Part shown: one piece after another, positions 9,292 to 17,910 of the stretch
Layout: each line of letters starts with the position of its first letter
How positions within the stretch are numbered: the first letter of the stretch is position 1
Assembly: GCA_002309715.1 (NCBI GenBank)
Contig: DBXW01000008.1
Span: 34,895-98,894 of the forward strand
Origin: Candidatus Avelusimicrobium cornigerorum
GTDB taxonomy: Bacteria; Elusimicrobiota; Elusimicrobia; Elusimicrobiales; Elusimicrobiaceae
Direction: 5' to 3'
Length of the DNA: 64,000 nt
Notes under the pieces: generated by a model
Seen by the model: only the letters and a program-made list of their open reading frames with translations
What the model was told of the DNA's origin: nothing
Databases searched by the model: none
Translations under genes and position numbers: made by a program

Positions 9292-10448
9292 ATTGTCTCC
9301 CGATTGGTAATTTTAACAGTAGCAACAGCGTGACACATAGCGGCCTCGCCGCGCCCGATTTCGCCCACTTTTTCGTGGCTTTTAGATTTAAAACTGACTT
9401 TTTCTAAAGGAATTTCAAACACATTTGCCAAACTTTTTCTGACGGCATCATAATGCGGTTTTATTTTAGGTTCTTCCGTAATAAGGGTAGCATCTATATG
9501 CTCAATTTCAGCCCCGCGACGGCGGACTATTCCCAACACTTTTTTAGCAATATCCACACTGCAAATACCTTTAATGGAAGGATCCGTCGGCGGGAATAAA
9601 ATGCCGATCTCCCCTTCGCATAAAGCCCCTAAAAGCGCATCACATAACGCGTGCAAAACTACATCCCCGTCGCTATGGCCCAAAAAACCTTTTGTATGTG
9701 CAATTTCAGCCCCGCCGATAAACAACTTTCTTCCCGGTTCCAAACGGTGTAAGTCAAACCCTAATCCGGTACGATAAATAACCTGTTTATTCACTAACGC
9801 CTCCGCAAAAATCAAATCTTCCGGTGTGGTAATTTTGTTATTGGCATAGTCCGATGGTACCAACCGTACTTTCACGCCTGTTTTTTCCACAAGTTGCGAC
9901 TCGTCGGTGGCGTCTTTTTGCGAGCCAAATTCTTCCAATGCTCGTTGCAAAACTTCTCGCCGATATGCTTGCGGCGTTTGTGCGGCCCAAAGGGTGTTTC
10001 TATCCAACGTACGGGCCACAAATTCATTTTCCGCCACTTTAACGGTATCCTTTACCGGAACAGCCAAAACGGCAGCGCCATACGTTTGAGCGGCTTGCAA
10101 ACAATCCCCTATGTGCGTCGGATTAACCAACGGACGAGCCCCATCGTGCACGGCTACGATTTGTGCAGATTTATCTACGCAAGCAAAACCGTTTTTAACA
10201 GATTCTAGACGCGTGGCTCCGGGATCGGTAAATTCCACGTCGCTGATGTATTTAAGTACTTCGGGCCAGTTGCAAGAAGGCGTTACTACTACTATTTGCC
10301 GCACGGAAGGCACTTGCTTAAATGCCTGTATTGTACGCACAAGTACCGGTTTTCCGCCTAGCGGAAGCATTTGCTTGGGCCGCCCCATACGGCGCCCACT
10401 TCCGCCGGCTACAATAACTACGGATGAAAAACCCGGCTCTTTTGACAT
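9288..10448 (-). CDS. ispDF: Bifunctional IspD/IspF (MEP pathway)
   Basis: Fusion enzyme for two non-consecutive steps of the non-mevalonate isoprenoid pathway: CTP-dependent formation of CDP-methylerythritol (IspD) and formation of the 2,4-cyclodiphosphate (IspF). Of 386 residues, about 1-225 are IspD (VVIVAGGSGRRMGRPKQ, VHDGARPLV, TPQAYRRE). About 228-386 are IspF (GFDLHRLEPGRKLFIGG, GHSDGDVVLHAL with metal ligands, SFKSKSHEKVGEIGRGEA). Such fusions are known in alpha- and epsilonproteobacteria. It sits 7 bp after the PIN/TRAM gene. Confidence 0.96.
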   Translation of the reverse strand: MSKEPGFSSVVIVAGGSGRRMGRPKQMLPLGGKPVLVRTIQAFKQVPSVRQIVVVTPSCNWPEVLKYISDVEFTDPGATRLESVKNGFACVDKSAQIVAVHDGARPLVNPTHIGDCLQAAQTYGAAVLAVPVKDTVKVAENEFVARTLDRNTLWAAQTPQAYRREVLQRALEEFGSQKDATDESQLVEKTGVKVRLVPSDYANNKITTPEDLIFAEALVNKQVIYRTGLGFDLHRLEPGRKLFIGGAEIAHTKGFLGHSDGDVVLHALCDALLGALCEGEIGILFPPTDPSIKGICSVDIAKKVLGIVRRRGAEIEHIDATLITEEPKIKPHYDAVRKSLANVFEIPLEKVSFKSKSHEKVGEIGRGEAAMCHAVATVKITNRETI

Positions 10449-10455
10449 AGAAAAT

Positions 10456-11403
10456 TTATTTTACCCGGGCAAAAATCATCCGACCGGAAGATGTTTGCAA
10501 AATGGAGTAAACGGAAACTTCTACCCGTTTGCCGATAGATTTCCGCCCATCTTCTACTACTACCATCGTGCCGTCATCCAAGTAGCCGATGCCCTGGTCT
10601 TTTTCTTTCCCTTCTTTCATTACAAATAACGACATACTCTCCCCCGGCAACACAACCGGTTTAAGAGCCGTTGTTAAATCGGCAATGTTAAGCGCAATCA
10701 CATTTTGCAAAACAGCCGCTTTATTGACATTGAAATCTAACGTAACCACCTCAGCATCCAAACTTTTAGACAACTTAACAATTCTCTCTTCCATGGTAGG
10801 GGCTTTGACGTTTTTATTAGTAATGCGAACTGTAATTTCTTTTAGTTCTTGTAAACGTGTCGCCACATCTAACCCACGGCGACCTTTGGCGCGCTCCAAC
10901 GGATCGCTGGAAGATGCCATTTTATTCAGTTCATCTAACACAAATACCGGCAAAACAATAATACCGGATAAAAAGTTTATTTCACACAAATCTACAATGC
11001 GGCCGTCTATCAAAGAAGTGATATCGGCAACTTTTAAGAGATGCCCTTTATACGAAAGCCCTTCTAATTCACGCGATTTCCAAATGGCGGCTAATACGCC
11101 AAACACCAAGAGTCCGATTTTAATTTTGGCATCATATAAAGCCCACCACGCCGAGGTATCCGCATGGTTCAAATTCATAACACCGTAATCTATCAAAATA
11201 TACAATACGTATCCCATCAAAAACCCGGTACACGCAATCATAATTTTAATCAGGCGAAAACGCTTAAAAAGCACTTCCCCGGCGACAACAATAGCACCGC
11301 ACAACAACCCCCACAACAACGTGATGGTGTCTTTGTGAATAAAATTATACGTAAGGTACGCAAATGCACCTAAAGTAGCACAGCGAAAAATCCAAATTGG
11401 CAT
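10456..11403 (-). CDS. Membrane-anchored PIN/TRAM domain protein (YacL family)
   Basis: A 315-residue protein of the family typified by Bacillus YacL. It has hydrophobic membrane segments in the first 110 residues, a PIN nuclease-like domain (DITSLIDGRIVDL, VLDELNKMA, TLDFNVNKAA supply the acidic residues) and a C-terminal TRAM domain (about 250-315). PIN domains are Mg-dependent nucleases and TRAM binds RNA, but the substrate is unknown. I chose the ATG at 11403 because a perfect AGGAGG lies 6 bases upstream; the longer frame to 11466 has no such site. In Bacillus the same gene precedes ispD and ispF. Confidence 0.88.
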   Translation of the reverse strand: MPIWIFRCATLGAFAYLTYNFIHKDTITLLWGLLCGAIVVAGEVLFKRFRLIKIMIACTGFLMGYVLYILIDYGVMNLNHADTSAWWALYDAKIKIGLLVFGVLAAIWKSRELEGLSYKGHLLKVADITSLIDGRIVDLCEINFLSGIIVLPVFVLDELNKMASSSDPLERAKGRRGLDVATRLQELKEITVRITNKNVKAPTMEERIVKLSKSLDAEVVTLDFNVNKAAVLQNVIALNIADLTTALKPVVLPGESMSLFVMKEGKEKDQGIGYLDDGTMVVVEDGRKSIGKRVEVSVYSILQTSSGRMIFARVK

Positions 11404-11535
11404 ACAACCTCCTAAATAAAAATATGGGGAAACTTCCCTTATATAAAGTCCCTTATATTTTAGCAATTTTTAAATAATTCGGGGGAAGAAAAAGCGTTAA
11501 AAATTTGCTTCATTTTTTGCATAAATTTTAATGCT
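11404..11535. other. Intergenic, AT-rich
   Basis: Non-coding spacer between two minus-strand genes; it should hold the promoter of the PIN/TRAM-ispDF-cysS operon. A short palindrome, GGGAAACTTCCC, lies near 11427-11438. I see no gene. Confidence 0.4.
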
Positions 11536-12642
11536 TTATAAAGGTTTTTCATATACGCGGTATCGTTTGTAGGGGTGACACCCGCACTCGTCAATGCCAC
11601 GCAACATGCCGGCATTATCTTCCAATACCCAGGATAGTTCTGCCTCATCCCATACGGATACACCGTGCGTAATGATATGCTTAATCAAAATTAAATCTAA
11701 CCCACGTTTGCGAAATTCCGGCAACACCCCTAACATAATAAGCCGTGCATCCTTGATGTGTTTCCACGTCCACAAGGCTTTTAATACGCGCCACGGATTT
11801 TTAAGACTGCCGTTTAACACACGCAGCACATGATTCATATTTGGGATACAAATATAAAATCCGGCCGGCACGCCGTTTTCTTCAATCACACACGTGCCTT
11901 CGGTGCGGATAATGGGTTTTAATTCGTGCACGATGTCCGCCATGCCTTGCTTGGTCAGCGGCACAAACCCCCAGTTTTCCGCCCAAGCGGCGTTGTAAAT
12001 TTGACGGATAATTTCGGCCTCTTCGTCAATGTTTTTCAAATTCAAACGGCGCAGCGTAATGCCTTTGGCGCGTTCGCACCGGGCACAAATCTTCAAAAAC
12101 CGCTCGGAGAATTTATCGTCTCTGGTACGGTGAAAAGCCAGTAAATCTTTTGCTTTGGAAAAACCGCAACGTTCTATCAAGTTAGCATAGTAAGCAAAAT
12201 TATACGGCATCATAACAGCCGGCATACTGTCAAAACCGTCTACTAAAAGTCCATAAACGTGATTGCTTGACGGATTAGCCGGCCCGCGCATTTTTTCTAC
12301 GCCCTGTTTTTTAAGCCAATTTTCAGCCGCTTGAAATAGCGCAGCGGAAACTTTTTCGTCATTGATGGCGTCAAAAAAGCCAAAAAAACCGATGTTTTCT
12401 TTGTGATATTCATTATGCGCGCGGTTGACAAGTGCCATAATGCGCCCGACGGGTTTTCCGCTCTCATAGGCCATAAAAAGCGCACGCGTGGCCGTAGCCC
12501 AAAACGGATTTTTTGCATCTAATAAATGCTTCGTATCGGCTTTTAATTCGCCTACCCAATACGGATGATCTTTATATAGAGTAAAGGGAAAATCTATAAA
12601 TGCTTGAACATCGGCTGCAGAAAGTATCTGTTTTATTTCCAT
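11536..12642 (-). CDS. GNAT-fold N-acyltransferase-like protein
   Basis: A 368-residue cytosolic protein. The N-terminus includes FPFTLYKDHPYWVGELKAD and PANPSSNHVYGLLVDGFDS. The C-terminal third carries an acyl-CoA binding motif typical of GNAT enzymes (PEFRKRGLDLILIKH, about 310-325) followed by SWVLEDNAGM. The acyl donor and acceptor are unknown. The upstream gene on the same strand is an alpha-oxoamine synthase resembling serine palmitoyltransferase. A strong terminator lies between them, so they may be separate or attenuated transcripts. A role in N-acylation of a long-chain base is speculative. Confidence 0.7.
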   Translation of the reverse strand: MEIKQILSAADVQAFIDFPFTLYKDHPYWVGELKADTKHLLDAKNPFWATATRALFMAYESGKPVGRIMALVNRAHNEYHKENIGFFGFFDAINDEKVSAALFQAAENWLKKQGVEKMRGPANPSSNHVYGLLVDGFDSMPAVMMPYNFAYYANLIERCGFSKAKDLLAFHRTRDDKFSERFLKICARCERAKGITLRRLNLKNIDEEAEIIRQIYNAAWAENWGFVPLTKQGMADIVHELKPIIRTEGTCVIEENGVPAGFYICIPNMNHVLRVLNGSLKNPWRVLKALWTWKHIKDARLIMLGVLPEFRKRGLDLILIKHIITHGVSVWDEAELSWVLEDNAGMLRGIDECGCHPYKRYRVYEKPL

Positions 12643-12655
12643 AAAACTCCTTAAA

Positions 12656-12684
12656 ACAAAACCCCGCCATCTGCGGGGTTTTGT
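12656..12684 (-). terminator. Rho-independent terminator
   Basis: Twelve-base-pair stem ACAAAACCCCGC/GCGGGGTTTTGT with a 5-base loop. On the minus strand it is followed by more T residues. It lies between the alpha-oxoamine synthase and the GNAT-like gene. Confidence 0.85.
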
Positions 12685-12694
12685 AAAATTACCT

Positions 12695-13885
12695 TTATTT
12701 AATAATCCCTACAGCGCGACCGGCTTGAGCAAATGCGTCAATAATTTTTTGCACATGTTCATCGGTATGCGTTGCCATAAGCGTCAAGCGCATGAGTGCG
12801 CGGCCGGGCGGCACGGCAGGACTGATCACCGGGTTAGCGAAAATGCCCATTTCGTGCAAGGCGCGCCACATCTTAAAGCAGTTTTCGTTGCTTCCTACGT
12901 GCACCGGCAAAATCGGCGTGGTGCTTGTGCCCAGATCATATCCCAAATTTTCCAATCCTTTTTTGAGTTTAGCCGTTAAGCGGAATAAATTATCGCGGCG
13001 CGACGTATCGTTTTCAATCAGTTCCAACGCTTTGGTAATAGAGGCAATACAAGACGGCGGCATAGAGGCTGAGAAAATCTGACTGCGCGCGTTATGGCGC
13101 ATATAGTGGATGATGTCTTCGTCGCCCACCACAAACCCGCCGACGGTAGCAAACGTTTTGGAGCACGTACCGACGATTAAATCCACTTCGCCGTTTTCAA
13201 GCCCAAAATGCTCACACGTACCGCGGCCGGTTTTGCCGATAATACCCGTGGCGTGTGCGTCGTCTACCATAACGCGTGCCCCGTATTTTTTACCGATTTT
13301 AACAATATCCGGCAGCGGGCAGATATCGCCTTCCATACTAAATACGCCGTCTACAATAATAAGTTTTCCGGCATCCTCGGGGATCTTGGCAAGCACACGT
13401 TCCAAATCAGCCATATCGTTGTGTTTAAAGCGGACCATTTCCCCTTCGGACATTTTAACCCCGTCTAAAATACTGGCGTGGTCTAATTTATCAACGATGG
13501 CATAGTCGCCCTTTTTCATCAAACACGATACAACCCCTAAATTCATTTGATACCCCGTTGCGAAGAGTAACCCGGCTTGTTTGCGTTTGAATTTGGCTAA
13601 TTTTTCTTCCAAATTATCGGCAAGTTTTGTGTTTCCGTTGAGCAAGCGCGAACCGGCCACCCCCGTGCCGTATTTTTCCACCGCAGCCAGCGCGGCTTTT
13701 TTCATTTCCGGATCATTGGCCAGCCCCAGATAATTGTTAGAACCCGCCATAATATACTTTTTCCCGCCGAGCATGACTTCCGGTCCTTGCGCAGATTCTA
13801 TCGGTTGAAAATAACCGTAGATACCCATACGCATCGCAATTTTGGCGTCTTTGTAATTTCTGCACTTCTCAAAAATATCAGCCAT
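12695..13885 (-). CDS. Alpha-oxoamine synthase, probably serine palmitoyltransferase-like
   Basis: PLP enzyme that condenses an amino acid with an acyl-CoA (the family of BioF, Kbl, HemA and Spt). The 396-residue protein shows SNNYLGLANDP, the GTGVAGSRLLNG motif, VDDAHATGIIG (PLP ring and Asp) and the PLP lysine in GTCSKTFATVGG (about residue 242). The pattern IYGYFQPIES followed by HNDMADLERVL and VDGVFSMEGD resembles Bacteroidota-type serine palmitoyltransferases more than BioF as I remember them. No biotin genes are nearby. 2-amino-3-ketobutyrate ligase (Kbl) remains possible. Confidence 0.75.
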   Translation of the reverse strand: MADIFEKCRNYKDAKIAMRMGIYGYFQPIESAQGPEVMLGGKKYIMAGSNNYLGLANDPEMKKAALAAVEKYGTGVAGSRLLNGNTKLADNLEEKLAKFKRKQAGLLFATGYQMNLGVVSCLMKKGDYAIVDKLDHASILDGVKMSEGEMVRFKHNDMADLERVLAKIPEDAGKLIIVDGVFSMEGDICPLPDIVKIGKKYGARVMVDDAHATGIIGKTGRGTCEHFGLENGEVDLIVGTCSKTFATVGGFVVGDEDIIHYMRHNARSQIFSASMPPSCIASITKALELIENDTSRRDNLFRLTAKLKKGLENLGYDLGTSTTPILPVHVGSNENCFKMWRALHEMGIFANPVISPAVPPGRALMRLTLMATHTDEHVQKIIDAFAQAGRAVGIIK

Positions 13886-13927
13886 ACTAATTTATCCTCT
13901 CGCAACGAGTAATTTCTAAACAGAAAA

Positions 13928-14392
13928 TTACTTACTTACTTTTTTTATAATGTTTGTTGTGGAACGGCCTTTTAATAATTTAAAACGTACCACTTTTTTT
14001 GAAAATTCTCTACCGACAATTTCTGTTATTTTATAATCTCCGCCTTTTACAAGCACATCGGGTTGAACTAATTTAATCAAATCGTACGGAGTATCTTCTT
14101 CAAATATGCTCACTGCGTTAACGCTTTCCAACGCCGCTAGCACAAAGGCACGATCGGCCTGCGCGTTAACCGGACGAGACGGCCCTTTTAAGCGTTTCAC
14201 GGATGCGTCGCTGTTTATCCCCACGACCAACACGTCACCCTTACTGCGCGAAAACTCCAATATGCTTACGTGTCCGGCGTGTAAAATATCAAAACAGCCG
14301 TTGGTAAAAACTATTTTTTTACCTTTTTTCCGCGCCGCCAGCACAAAATTTTTTAATTGACGCGGGCCCAAAATTTTATCTTTGGCTTTCAT
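13928..14392 (-). CDS. rfaE2: D-glycero-beta-D-manno-heptose 1-phosphate adenylyltransferase
   Basis: Activates heptose 1-phosphate with ATP to give ADP-heptose for the LPS core. The 154-residue protein equals the C-terminal domain of HldE alone. It has the nucleotidyltransferase signature [16 protein letters not shown] (near residue 29), [15 protein letters not shown] and VKGGDY. The ATG at 14392 has AGAAGG just upstream and overlaps accC by 17 bp; a TTG 30 bases further upstream is less likely. The next enzyme of the pathway, RfaD, is encoded within the ATP synthase operon at 21525. The kinase half (HldE-N) is not in this window. Confidence 0.9.
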   Translation of the reverse strand: MKAKDKILGPRQLKNFVLAARKKGKKIVFTNGCFDILHAGHVSILEFSRSKGDVLVVGINSDASVKRLKGPSRPVNAQADRAFVLAALESVNAVSIFEEDTPYDLIKLVQPDVLVKGGDYKITEIVGREFSKKVVRFKLLKGRSTTNIIKKVSK

Positions 14393-15764
14393 GTCCCTTC
14401 TCTTGTTTGAGCATCCGCTCAATCAATCCCGTATCGGTATTACCGGATATAAAATCGGCATTTGTTACGATTTTTCGGTGGAACGCAATCGTTGTTTTTA
14501 CCCCTTCCACACAAAAATCATCCAAGCAACGGCGGCTGCGTGCAAGCAATCGCGCGCGATCCGGCGCGGTAACAATTAACTTGGCAATCAAACTATCGTA
14601 AAAACTCGGTATCGTGTATCCGGTGTATATATGGCTGTCTATCCGCACTCCTAATCCACCGGCAGGAGTCCACTCGGTAACTGTTCCCGGGCACGGCGCA
14701 AAATTTTGTTCGCTATCCTCTGCGTTAATGCGGTGCTCTATCGCATGACACCTAATAGTGGCCGCTTCTTTTTGTGAAAACGGTAACTTTTCACCTTGCG
14801 CAATTTGAATTTGTAATTTGACTAAATCGTACCCGCAAACTTCTTCCGTCACCGGATGTTCCACTTGCAAGCGGGTGTTTACTTCCATAAAGTAAAACTC
14901 TTTGGTGGGTGCCATTAAAAATTCTACCGTTCCTAACCCACTGTACTTGGCGGCCTTGACCACGTTACATGCCGCCGCTTGAAGTTGCAAACGCGTTTTA
15001 TTGTCTACAAAAGGGCTGGGGGACTCTTCCACCAATTTTTGATGACGGCGTTGCAAACTGCAATCGCGCTCGGCAAAAGCCACCACGTTTCCATAGTTAT
15101 CGGCGGCTACTTGCACTTCAATATGACGCGGATTCAAAACGAGTTTTTCAAAGTACATCCGGTCATCACCGAAATTTGCACGTGCTTCGGCTTGGGCGGT
15201 TTTAAACATCCGGTCCAAATCTGCTTCTTTTAAGCAAGCGCGCATCCCTTTGCCGCCGCCGCCGAGCGCCGCTTTAATCATCAGCGGGAACCCGATTTTA
15301 CGCGCTACCGCGTGATAATTTTTCCCTACCACCCCGTCAGATCCGGGGGTAACCGGCACACCGGCCTTTACGGCAATTTCACGTGCGGTAGATTTTACCC
15401 CTAACATAGAAATTGTTTTTGCCGTCGGCCCTATAAAAACAATTCCGGCTTTTTCCACAGCCGCGGCAAAATCTGCATTTTCCGACAAAAAACCATATCC
15501 CGGGTGAACCGCATCGGCTCCGGTGATTTTGGCCGCTGTCACAATGGCATCTATATTTAAATAACTTTGGGATGAAGAAGCCGGTCCAATACAGACAGCC
15601 TCATCTGCCATACGTACATGCAGACAGTTTCGGTCGGCTTCAGAATAAATAGCCACCGATTTAATATTCATTTCTTTTAAAGTACGCAACACGCGCAAGG
15701 CAATCTCTCCGCGGTTAGCAACGAGTACTTTGTGAAAAGGAGTGATCTTGTTTTTACCGGACAT
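14376..15764 (-). CDS. accC: Biotin carboxylase subunit of acetyl-CoA carboxylase
   Basis: ATP-grasp enzyme carboxylating the biotin of AccB to start fatty acid synthesis. The 462-residue protein begins [19 protein letters not shown] and has [14 protein letters not shown], the glycine-rich ATP loop [13 protein letters not shown], the [16 protein letters not shown] segment and [17 protein letters not shown] with the catalytic residues. It starts 8 bases after accB. The partner carries an altered biotinylation site, so the carboxylase is worth comparing with canonical enzymes; its own catalytic motifs look intact. Confidence 0.93.
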   Translation of the reverse strand: MSGKNKITPFHKVLVANRGEIALRVLRTLKEMNIKSVAIYSEADRNCLHVRMADEAVCIGPASSSQSYLNIDAIVTAAKITGADAVHPGYGFLSENADFAAAVEKAGIVFIGPTAKTISMLGVKSTAREIAVKAGVPVTPGSDGVVGKNYHAVARKIGFPLMIKAALGGGGKGMRACLKEADLDRMFKTAQAEARANFGDDRMYFEKLVLNPRHIEVQVAADNYGNVVAFAERDCSLQRRHQKLVEESPSPFVDNKTRLQLQAAACNVVKAAKYSGLGTVEFLMAPTKEFYFMEVNTRLQVEHPVTEEVCGYDLVKLQIQIAQGEKLPFSQKEAATIRCHAIEHRINAEDSEQNFAPCPGTVTEWTPAGGLGVRIDSHIYTGYTIPSFYDSLIAKLIVTAPDRARLLARSRRCLDDFCVEGVKTTIAFHRKIVTNADFISGNTDTGLIERMLKQEKGHESQR

Positions 15765-15772
15765 AAAAATTC

Positions 15773-16147
15773 CTACGGTTCAATAAAAAATAGCGGAAGT
15801 CCAAACTCTACTACCGCTCCTTCTTGTACGGAGATGGCTTGTAATTGCCCCGCACAAGGCGCCGTAACTTTATGTTTTTTGCCGACAGTTTCTATCCAAC
15901 CGAGCAAATCCCCCTGCTCCACTTTTTGCCCTTGAGATAACGGCAAACTTTTCCCTTTTTCAGCGGCGTGATAAACCCCTATCGCCGGGGAACAAACCGA
16001 TACGAGCGCACTTTGAAATTGCGCCGGCTCGGGCAAGGCTTCGCTGGTTTTTATCTCTAGGCTATCGCCGTTATTTCCGTAACAAAATTCAGCCAAATCG
16101 GTGGTCTTAAGCCAATCGGTTACTTCTTTAACAAGTTTTGTATCCAT
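15773..16147 (-). CDS. accB: AccB-like biotin carboxyl carrier protein lacking the MKM motif
   Basis: Biotinyl-domain protein placed directly before accC. It has 124 residues from an ATG at 16147 with GAGAGGA upstream. The N-terminal helix (KLVKEVTDWLKTTDLAEF), the VCSPAIGVYHAAEKG strand (cf. SPMVGTFYR), GQKVEQGDLLGWIE and the C-terminal VVEFGLPLFFIEP all align with AccB. The position normally occupied by the biotinylated lysine in EAMKM reads ETVGKK: Gly89 sits where Lys is expected and Lys90 is one residue later. The frame is intact and I re-read it from the DNA. Either Lys90 is used, or this is a degenerate, non-biotinylated carrier. Confidence 0.8.
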   Translation of the reverse strand: MDTKLVKEVTDWLKTTDLAEFCYGNNGDSLEIKTSEALPEPAQFQSALVSVCSPAIGVYHAAEKGKSLPLSQGQKVEQGDLLGWIETVGKKHKVTAPCAGQLQAISVQEGAVVEFGLPLFFIEP

Positions 16148-16230
16148 AAAATCCTCTCGCGCCAAGAGGCACGTAAATTTATTTTACCATTTTTTCATAT
16201 ATTTCGGCAGAAACTAATGCTTTTTAACCC

Positions 16231-16259
16231 TAGACAGATGTTCAAGGAAATTTTACGAT
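16231..16259 (+). promoter_or_regulatory. Sigma-70-type promoter for tspO
   Basis: TAGACA and TACGAT separated by exactly 17 bases. The -10 ends 6 bases before the ATG at 16266 and no ribosome site is present, so the transcript is probably leaderless. Confidence 0.5.
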
Positions 16260-16265
16260 ACTTTT

Positions 16266-16727
16266 ATGAATACAAAGAATTTAGTTAAACTGATTGTTTG
16301 GCTGGCAATTTGTCAACTCCCCGGCTTGATGGGGATGTCGTTTGTATATGGCAATATGGAGTGGTATAACCGACTTGCTCACCCGCCATTTACTCCGCCG
16401 GGTGCTCTTTTCGGCATTGTGTGGGGAGTATTATATTTACTGCTCGGTGTAAGCGCTTTTTTTGCTTTTCGCGAAAAATTACATGGCAAAGCCTTGATGT
16501 TGCTCATGGGACAATTGGCCCTAAACGCGTGTTGGACCCCCTTATTTTTTGGAGCGCATTGTTTAGCGGGCGGAGTAATACTTATCGTAGCGATGATTGG
16601 CGAATTTTATTTTTTATTTAAGGCATTACGGAAAATAAACCGCTTTTGCGCCAACTTGTTGCTTCCCTACGGAGCGTGGTTAGTATTTGCGGCTTATTTA
16701 ACGGCCGCCACATGGTGGTTAAACTGA
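16266..16727 (+). CDS. tspO: TspO/MBR family protein
   Basis: Five-helix membrane protein of the tryptophan-rich sensory protein / translocator family, which binds porphyrins and related ligands. The 153-residue length is standard. Family marks include WYNRLAHPPFTPPGALFG (residues about 37-54), NACWTPLFFG and the C-terminal PYGAWLVFAAYLTAATWWLN. It stands alone on the plus strand between convergent and divergent minus-strand genes. Confidence 0.92.
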   Translation: MNTKNLVKLIVWLAICQLPGLMGMSFVYGNMEWYNRLAHPPFTPPGALFGIVWGVLYLLLGVSAFFAFREKLHGKALMLLMGQLALNACWTPLFFGAHCLAGGVILIVAMIGEFYFLFKALRKINRFCANLLLPYGAWLVFAAYLTAATWWLN

Positions 16728-16728
16728 T

Positions 16729-17856
16729 TTATTTTTCCTCTAACAAGGCTTGGGCGGCTTCGCTGCCGTTTTGAGCCGCTTTTTCCAGCCATTTACGACC
16801 GGCTTTTTTATCAACGGGAACACCTAATCCTTTCCAATAAATCTGCCCCAGGACATATTGGGCGGAAACATATTCTTGCTCGGCCGCGGAACGGAAAAAA
16901 GTAATTGCTAATTTAACAGAGCGCACCGTTCCTTGCCCTTGCATAAGCATAAAACCCGTCATATATTGCCCGGGGGCATAGTTGCCTGCGGCCGCATTGG
17001 AAAACCACGCAAAAGCATCTTCGTAACGGGGCGGATCGGCTTGATAAGCCATTTCGCCCAGTGCATATTGGGCCGGCGGGTACGGTAATTGGGTAAGTTC
17101 GTTCCATAAAACAGCGGCTTTATTTTCGTCTTGTTCTACAAGCCCGCCTTTTTGATACAACTGTGCTAAAGCGAAGCCGGCTTGCGGCAGTTTGTTTTCT
17201 TCCCATGCCAGCGAAAGCCAGCGAACGGCTTCTTCAGCATTTTGAGCGATTGCTTCCCCTTGTATATATGCTTGCCCTACACGCAACCGAGCCGGACCGT
17301 CACCCGCTTGCGCTTGTGCTAAATCTTGCACAAAACTTTCTACTTGCTCGTACAGTTCCGGTTGGCTATCTTTTACCATCATTAGTTCTTTTTGGGCTCC
17401 GCCGTTTAATGCTTTATCCGCTTGAAAAAGCCAATATAAACTTTCCCCGAGATGTTTTGTAACGCCCCCCATCCCTTGTGCATAAAAGCGGCTTATTTCC
17501 ATCAATGCCCGCGGATCGTTTTGCTTGGCCCCTAATAACAAAAACGGGACGGCTTCTTCTAAATCTTGCGGTACAAGTTGACCTTGTATGTATGCTTGGG
17601 CACTCTTCCACAACGCGTCTTTATCGCCTTCCATAGCGGCTTTACGGTACCAAAAAACGGCTTGCTCGCCGTCTTGCGGTGTACCTGTTCCTTTCGCGTA
17701 CAAATCGCCAATTTTTACTTGCGATGATAAGTTACCTTGTTGGGCTGAGGCAAGGGTGGCCGCAAATTGTTTTTGTTCGGGCGATTGATAAAATCCTGCC
17801 CAATAAATCAACCCGCCGCTTATACACATCAGCAAGAAAAATAAAAATGTTTTCAT
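16729..17856 (-). CDS. Sel1-repeat protein
   Basis: A 375-residue protein with an N-terminal hydrophobic segment (about 2-20) that may be a signal anchor. The rest is a row of roughly 36-residue Sel1-like helical repeats: GDLYAKGTGTPQDGEQAVFWYRKAA is the clearest, and others end in WLSLAWEE, WFSNAAAGN and FFRSAAEQ. Sel1 repeats bind protein partners; no enzymatic motif is present. I chose the ATG at 17856 because AGGTGG lies 6 bases upstream. It is convergent with tspO, one base apart. Confidence 0.85.
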   Translation of the reverse strand: MKTFLFFLLMCISGGLIYWAGFYQSPEQKQFAATLASAQQGNLSSQVKIGDLYAKGTGTPQDGEQAVFWYRKAAMEGDKDALWKSAQAYIQGQLVPQDLEEAVPFLLLGAKQNDPRALMEISRFYAQGMGGVTKHLGESLYWLFQADKALNGGAQKELMMVKDSQPELYEQVESFVQDLAQAQAGDGPARLRVGQAYIQGEAIAQNAEEAVRWLSLAWEENKLPQAGFALAQLYQKGGLVEQDENKAAVLWNELTQLPYPPAQYALGEMAYQADPPRYEDAFAWFSNAAAGNYAPGQYMTGFMLMQGQGTVRSVKLAITFFRSAAEQEYVSAQYVLGQIYWKGLGVPVDKKAGRKWLEKAAQNGSEAAQALLEEK

Positions 17857-17867
17857 TTCAGCCACCT

Positions 17868-17894
17868 GAAAAGAAAGGGAGCCTACCGGCTCCC
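17868..17894 (-). terminator. Rho-independent terminator
   Basis: Stem GGGAGCC/GGCTCCC with a 4-base loop. On the minus strand it is followed by TTTCTTTT. It ends the transcript of the SPFH protein gene and possibly the ATP synthase operon upstream of it. Confidence 0.75.
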
Positions 17895-17910
17895 CTTTGG
17901 AAAGTAATTT

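Noticed and set aside
8341..9777. Open frames on the plus strand opposite cysS, the lipoprotein gene and ispDF
   Set aside because: They are antisense shadows of genes with clear families and have no ribosome sites or domains.
14392..14422. Longer RfaE2 starting with TTG at 14422
   Set aside because: The ATG at 14392 has AGAAGG in front and yields the typical N-terminus.
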